A stretch of DNA of 64,000 nucleotides from an uncultured Eggerthellaceae bacterium (GTDB lineage Bacteria; Actinomycetota; Coriobacteriia; Coriobacteriales; Eggerthellaceae), in contig CAJURX010000002.1 in NCBI GenBank assembly GCA_910589125.1, positions 62,001-126,000 on the forward strand, given 5' to 3'. The notes below the pieces were generated by a model that worked only from the letters and a program-made list of their open reading frames with translations, made no database searches and was not told where the DNA came from. Below, piece by piece: positions 60,092 through 64,000 of this stretch (positions within the stretch are counted from its first letter, which is position 1; every line of letters begins with the position of its first letter). The position numbers and the translations under genes were made by a program.

Positions 60092-61519
60092 TCACTTGGA
60101 TTCTACTTGCGGGATGGGCGTGGTGTCCTCTTCTTCAAGATTGCCATCGTAGACGTAGTGCTTGGTCTCGCGCGCGATCATGCCCGAGAGCAGCAACACG
60201 ACGATGATGTTCGGCACGGCCATGAGCGCGTTCGTGATGTCTGAGATGGACCAGACCAAGTCCCCCACGCCGATGGCACCCAGGAATGCCACGACCAGAT
60301 ACAGCACCTGATACGGCCTGATGGCATGCCTGCCAAGGAGATAGGTGATGCAGCGATTCCCGTAGTAGGACCACCCCAGGATCGTCGAATAGGCGAACAA
60401 GATCATGCCCACCACCAGGATCGGCGTGCCGATGAGCGGGATCTCCGCGAATGCGGCAGAGGTGAGCTCAGCGCCCGCGGTGATGCTACCCGATTCGACC
60501 TGCGCAGCCAGATCAGCGTTCCCGAGCATGGTCGAGACCAGCACCAGGCCCGTCAGGGCGCACACGATGACGGTATCCCAGAACGTGCCCGTCATGGACA
60601 CGAGCGCCTGACGCGCGGGATTCCTCGTGGAAGCCGCCGACGCGACGATGGGCGCAGACCCGAGCCCTGATTCGTTCGAGAACAGACCACGCGCGCAGCC
60701 GTACTGCATGGCGATCATCACGCCGCTGCCCAGCGCACCGCCGAAGGCGGCCTTCGGCGTGAATGCGCACTCCAAGATCAATACGAGCGCAGGCCAGACA
60801 TAGGCCCAGTTGATGCACAGGATGACGATGCAGCCGATGGTGTAGGCGATCGCCATGAAGGGCACCAGCTTCTCGCACACGCGCGAGATGACCTGCACGC
60901 CACCGAGGACCACCAACCCCACCAAGATGACGATGGCGATGCCCATGGCCCACTCGGGGATGCCGGAGATGTTCGTCGTGACCACGGAGGTCATGGCCTG
61001 GGACTGGACCGCGGCACCTATGCCGAATGAGGCGACAGCCGCCAAGAGCGCAAAGGCGCCAGCGCCCAGCATCGCCCACCACGGAACGCTCCCGTCCTCC
61101 TTGGTGAACGCGCGACGCCATGCATACATCGCACCACCCAGCATGTTCCCGTTATGGTCCTTGACGCGGTACTTCACTGCGGCGAACGTCTCAGAGTACT
61201 TCGTTGCGATGCCGAACACGCCCGTGATCCACATCCAGAAGATGGCACCCGGGCCACCCGCCATGATAGCCGTGCCGACGCCAACGATGTTGCCCGTGCC
61301 GATGGTGGCGGACAGCGCGGTGCAGAGCGCGCCGAACTGGCTGATATCGCCAGGAGCATTCGGGTCCTTGGTGACCGACAGCTTGATGCCACGTCCCAGC
61401 TTGCGCTGGATGAAGCCGGTCCTGAAGGTCAGGAACACATGCGCCCCCAGCAAGAGCACCAGCATGGGGATGCCCCATACGAAATCATCTATCGCGCTTA
61501 TCGCTGCCTGTATATCCAT
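60092..61519 (-). CDS. Alanine/glycine:cation symporter (AgcS family)
   Basis: 475 residues, about 10-11 membrane helices. The family signature FGALCTALSATIGTGNIVGV lies at about 61-80, with GPGAIFWMWITGVFGIATKYSE after it and SNESGLGSAPIVASAA in the middle. Such carriers import alanine or glycine with Na+ or H+. It ends with a soluble acidic tail EEEDTTPIPQVESK. Monocistronic, divergent from the ecfA gene. Confidence 0.92.
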   Translation of the reverse strand: MDIQAAISAIDDFVWGIPMLVLLLGAHVFLTFRTGFIQRKLGRGIKLSVTKDPNAPGDISQFGALCTALSATIGTGNIVGVGTAIMAGGPGAIFWMWITGVFGIATKYSETFAAVKYRVKDHNGNMLGGAMYAWRRAFTKEDGSVPWWAMLGAGAFALLAAVASFGIGAAVQSQAMTSVVTTNISGIPEWAMGIAIVILVGLVVLGGVQVISRVCEKLVPFMAIAYTIGCIVILCINWAYVWPALVLILECAFTPKAAFGGALGSGVMIAMQYGCARGLFSNESGLGSAPIVASAASTRNPARQALVSMTGTFWDTVIVCALTGLVLVSTMLGNADLAAQVESGSITAGAELTSAAFAEIPLIGTPILVVGMILFAYSTILGWSYYGNRCITYLLGRHAIRPYQVLYLVVAFLGAIGVGDLVWSISDITNALMAVPNIIVVLLLSGMIARETKHYVYDGNLEEEDTTPIPQVESK

Positions 61520-61695
61520 ATGAGCGCCCCTCGGATCGATCCTGATGCCATACGCACGCTTTACTGTGATAAAGCGTACTGATTATAGGAGCACGCCCGC
61601 GAAGCGCCCGCCAGCATCGGCCAAGGAACCCGCGAGCGGAGCGATGCCAAGATGGTCGCGTGCTCGAAGCCGTCGTCTGATACGATCGTGACCTC

Positions 61696-63057
61696 ATGCA
61701 GACGCACGCCGCCATAGCATTCGATGATGTCTCGTTCTCATACGAGAGCGGCCACCCTGTGCTCAGCCACCTCAGCTTCACCGTCCTTCCCGGAGAACTG
61801 GTAGCGCTCACCGGGAGCAACGGTTCGGGCAAGTCCACCATCGCAAAGCTCGTGGATGCCATGCTCGCACCCACCGAGGGCACCGTGCGCGTATTCGGTG
61901 CTGATGTAGCAAAGCCGGAGAATGCGCTCGCCATACGGAGCTCATGCGGCATGGTGTTCCAGAATCCCGATGATCAGCTGGTCTCCACGCTCGTGCATGA
62001 CGAAGTGGCCTTCGGGCCACGGAACCTGGGGTTGGCCGCCGAAGAGGTCCGCGAACGCGTGGATGAGGCGCTGCGTGCGGTCGGCTTGAGCGAGGCGCAC
62101 GACGCTGACGTGAACACGCTCTCAGGAGGTCAGAAGCAGAAGGTGGCCATCGCAGGCGCGTTGGCGATGCGCCCCAAGCTCTTGGTGCTGGATGAGGCCA
62201 CATCCATGCTGGACCCTGAAGCCACCACAGAGATAGCTACCCTCATCCGTCGCCTGCACGGCGAGGGGATCACCGTGCTCATGATCTCCCATGAACCAGA
62301 GATGATCAGACTCGCAGACCGCATCATCCAGATCAGCACCGAAGAGGATGCACCATGCGGGTCATGGCACGTCTCCCCTCCGCGCACGAGGCCAGACGAG
62401 CCTCCGGCCATCGAATGCCGCAACGTCACCTTCTCCTATGCTGAGGGCGCAACGCCCATCCTGGACGACCTCACCCTCTCCATCCCCAACGGAGGATTCG
62501 CGCTCATCACCGGTCCCAACGGCGGCGGCAAGAGCACCCTCTTGAAGCACATGAATGGCCTGCTCCAGGCTACGAGCGGAGAGGTGTGGATCCTCGGGCG
62601 CACGCTGGATTCAAAGGAGGCACGCAACGCTGCTCGCACGAGCGTCGGCCTTGCCTTCCAGCATCCTGAGCGGCAGCTCTTCGAGAGCACGGTCTATGAC
62701 GACATAGCATTCGGGCCGCGGAACCTCGGTTGCACAGAGGACGAGGTGGAAGAGCGCGTGCGCGCAGCCATGGCGAGCGTAGGGCTCCCCTTCGATGACA
62801 CCTATCGCCGCAACCCCTTCATGCTCTCGGGCGGCCAGCAACGCAAAGCTGCCATCGCAGGGATCCTGGCCATGCGCACGCCCATCTTGGCACTGGATGA
62901 GCCCTGCGCGGGATTAGACGCGCATGGCAGGCATGAGCTCTTGGAGCTGCTCTGCCAGCTGAACGCAGAGGGCACTACCATCGTCATGGTGACGCACGAC
63001 CCTCGCGACCTGCGCTTGGAAGGCTGCCAGCTGATCTCCCTTGCACCAGATGCGTGA
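61696..63057 (+). CDS. Fused double ATP-binding protein of an ECF transporter (EcfA1-EcfA2 in one chain)
   Basis: 453 residues with two complete ABC ATPase domains. Domain 1 (about 4-220): Walker A GSNGSGKSTIAK, a Q-loop region VFQNPDDQL, signature LSGGQKQKVAIAG, Walker B LLVLDEATSMLD. Domain 2 (about 235-450): GPNGGGKSTLLK, AFQHPERQLF, LSGGQQRKAAIAG, ILALDEPCAGLD. The phrases QNPDDQLVSTLVHDEVAFGP and QLFESTVYDDIAFGPRNLG are typical of EcfA/CbiO. A linker of about 20 residues joins them. It is probably the ATPase of the EcfT at 25747-26445; no S-component gene is beside it. Confidence 0.9.
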   Translation: MQTHAAIAFDDVSFSYESGHPVLSHLSFTVLPGELVALTGSNGSGKSTIAKLVDAMLAPTEGTVRVFGADVAKPENALAIRSSCGMVFQNPDDQLVSTLVHDEVAFGPRNLGLAAEEVRERVDEALRAVGLSEAHDADVNTLSGGQKQKVAIAGALAMRPKLLVLDEATSMLDPEATTEIATLIRRLHGEGITVLMISHEPEMIRLADRIIQISTEEDAPCGSWHVSPPRTRPDEPPAIECRNVTFSYAEGATPILDDLTLSIPNGGFALITGPNGGGKSTLLKHMNGLLQATSGEVWILGRTLDSKEARNAARTSVGLAFQHPERQLFESTVYDDIAFGPRNLGCTEDEVEERVRAAMASVGLPFDDTYRRNPFMLSGGQQRKAAIAGILAMRTPILALDEPCAGLDAHGRHELLELLCQLNAEGTTIVMVTHDPRDLRLEGCQLISLAPDA

Positions 63058-63090
63058 CGCCTCACCCGACGTCGCACCCAGCACCCCCCC

Positions 63091-63126
63091 CAAAAAAAGA
63101 ACCGCCCGCACGCTGAGCGCACGGGC
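63091..63126 (-). terminator. Intrinsic terminator after the secF-DUF1292 transcript
   Basis: GCCCG (63104-63108) / CGGGC (63122-63126) with inner CGC/GCG pairs forms a hairpin. On the minus strand it is followed by GGTTC and seven T (63092-63098). The hairpin lies between the convergent ecfA gene and the DUF1292 gene and may stop both directions. Confidence 0.8.
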
Positions 63127-63155
63127 AGCCTCGCTTCCTCACCAAAGCGGGGGAC

Positions 63156-63497
63156 TCACGCGAACTGATACAAGCCTTCCGTAGCGTCTTGGAACTTGCC
63201 ATAGGCGCGCTCGACCAGAGTTTCGTCCTCTACCAGCTCGAACTCCTCAGGGATGCCCTCGTCATCCGTCTCCAGGACCTCGAGCACGATGACCTCGCCC
63301 GACGAGAGCGCCGGATGGTCATCATCCACCGGGAAGAAGAACCCGTACTCGCGCCCCTCCAAGATGACGATCCCCAGGAACTCCAGGCTCACCGTCTCGC
63401 CGGCCTCATCCTCGAACACGAGCGTGACGCCCTCTTCCACCGGTGGGCAGAAATCAGGATGGCTCCCCTCGCGCACGCTCGCGACTGCGTTCGTCAT
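63156..63497 (-). CDS. DUF1292-family protein
   Basis: 113 residues, very acidic. The core VTLVFEDEAGETVSLEFLGI, the FFPVDDDHPALSSGEVIVLEVL segment and EEFELVEDETLVERAYGKFQ fit the DUF1292 pattern, a small cytoplasmic family widespread in Gram-positive bacteria with no settled function. It overlaps the secF stop by 4 bases, so it is translated with secF. In other Gram-positive bacteria it usually sits by yrrK/mltG-type genes, so the secF link is of interest. Confidence 0.8.
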   Translation of the reverse strand: MTNAVASVREGSHPDFCPPVEEGVTLVFEDEAGETVSLEFLGIVILEGREYGFFFPVDDDHPALSSGEVIVLEVLETDDEGIPEEFELVEDETLVERAYGKFQDATEGLYQFA

Positions 63498-64000
63498 CTG
63501 CCGCTCCCCTTCTTCTTGCCGCCCTTATCAGGACGACGCACGTCCTTCGGGCCCTTCTTGTTCTTGCTGACAGGGAGCCCATAATGGTTGCGGCTGTGCT
63601 TGCGCTCAGCGCTACCATCATCTGCGCCGCTCGCAGCAGCATCGCGTGCCGCCTGCGCACCTTCGCGCTCGGATGCGGCCTGCGCCTTGCGATCAGCTTC
63701 CAAGCGAGCAACGGGCACCTGCACGATGCCGGTGGTATAGGCCGCATCGAAGGAGAAGATGCCGATCTCCGGACCATACTTCTTCGCCAGCTTCGCATAG
63801 CGCTTCTCGCGCGTCTTCCACATGCTGTAGAGCGGAGTTGCCACGGCGATGGAGGAGTAGGAGCCCGCCACCAGGCCGATGACCATGGCGAAAGCGAAAT
63901 CCTTCAGCGTCTCCCCGCCGAACAAGAGCATGGCGAGCACCGGCACGAGCGAGGTCAGCGTCGTGTTGATGGTGCGCACGAACACCTGGTTCATGGAATG
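63494..64000 (-). CDS. secF: Protein translocase subunit SecF, C-terminal part (5' end outside the window)
   Basis: The visible 168 codons run from the window edge. NQVFVRTINTTLTSLVPVLA and LLFGGETLKDFAFAMVIGLV and AGSYSSIAVATPLYSMW are the last membrane helices of SecF, which works with SecD to complete protein export. A long basic/Ala-rich cytoplasmic tail (about 95 residues, ending KGPKDVRRPDKGGKKKGSGR) follows, as in many actinobacteria. The start lies to the right of the window. Confidence 0.9.
   Translation of the reverse strand, partial: HSMNQVFVRTINTTLTSLVPVLAMLLFGGETLKDFAFAMVIGLVAGSYSSIAVATPLYSMWKTREKRYAKLAKKYGPEIGIFSFDAAYTTGIVQVPVARLEADRKAQAASEREGAQAARDAAASGADDGSAERKHSRNHYGLPVSKNKKGPKDVRRPDKGGKKKGSGR

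Overview
The window looks like chromosomal DNA of a high-G+C Gram-positive bacterium. The gene style suggests Actinomycetota, most probably class Coriobacteriia: GTG/TTG starts are common, surface proteins are BspA/Ig-like with LPXTG- and LAXTG-type sorting signals, there is an NSS symporter, and core genes lie in blocks familiar from Gram-positive genomes. The taxonomic call is inference from style; no rRNA is present to test it.

Layout, left to right. 0.2-5.4 kb: a C26-type amidotransferase, the ATPase YchF, a RelB/RelE-like toxin-antitoxin pair, an NSS symporter and TruA. 5.5-22.2 kb: a large accessory surface and signalling region, described below. 22.2-30.2 kb: dnaE, ecfT and the rplQ-rpoA-rpsD-rpsK-rpsM-rpmJ-infA block, all on the minus strand. 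30.7 kb: tRNA-Gln(UUG). 30.9-38.8 kb: an LPRTG-anchored Ig-like adhesin, a ChbG/YdjC deacetylase and a divergent GT2 + YfhO pair for cell-envelope glycosylation. 38.8-45.1 kb: addB-addA. 45.3-58.5 kb: the complete atpIBEFHAGDC operon, preceded by a dCMP deaminase, glyA, rpiB, a fused FAD-oxidoreductase/TsaC and a BaiN-like flavoprotein. 58.6-64 kb: an AT-richer orphan gene, a long inverted repeat, an AgcS-type symporter, a fused double-ATPase EcfA, a DUF1292 protein and the 3' end of secF.

The most unusual part is 11.6-19.4 kb. One GHKL-ATPase protein has lost the histidine of its H-box. It is followed by four tandem, translationally coupled membrane proteins that keep an intact RHDxxNH H-box but have no ATPase domain. 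Together they look like a histidine kinase split in trans, with one catalytic subunit and four interchangeable sensor/phosphoacceptor subunits, presumably feeding the single LytTR response regulator at 12.6 kb. The sensors differ in their membrane halves but share an almost identical ~190-220 bp 3' module, and sensors 3-4 look like a tandem copy of sensors 1-2 (period 1911 bp). Two surface-protein genes beside the regulator carry the same upstream three-site element, spaced 28 and 27 nt, one site of which fits the LytTR consensus. Divergently, an APKTG surface protein, a class B sortase and an LCP protein form a cell-wall attachment cluster.

Three apparent lesions fall in this region: an in-frame TGA at codon 3 of the ATPase gene, a one-T deletion in sensor 2, and an in-frame TGA in the large VWA/LRR surface-protein gene. 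I found none in the housekeeping genes. They may reflect decay, phase variation or sequencing error.
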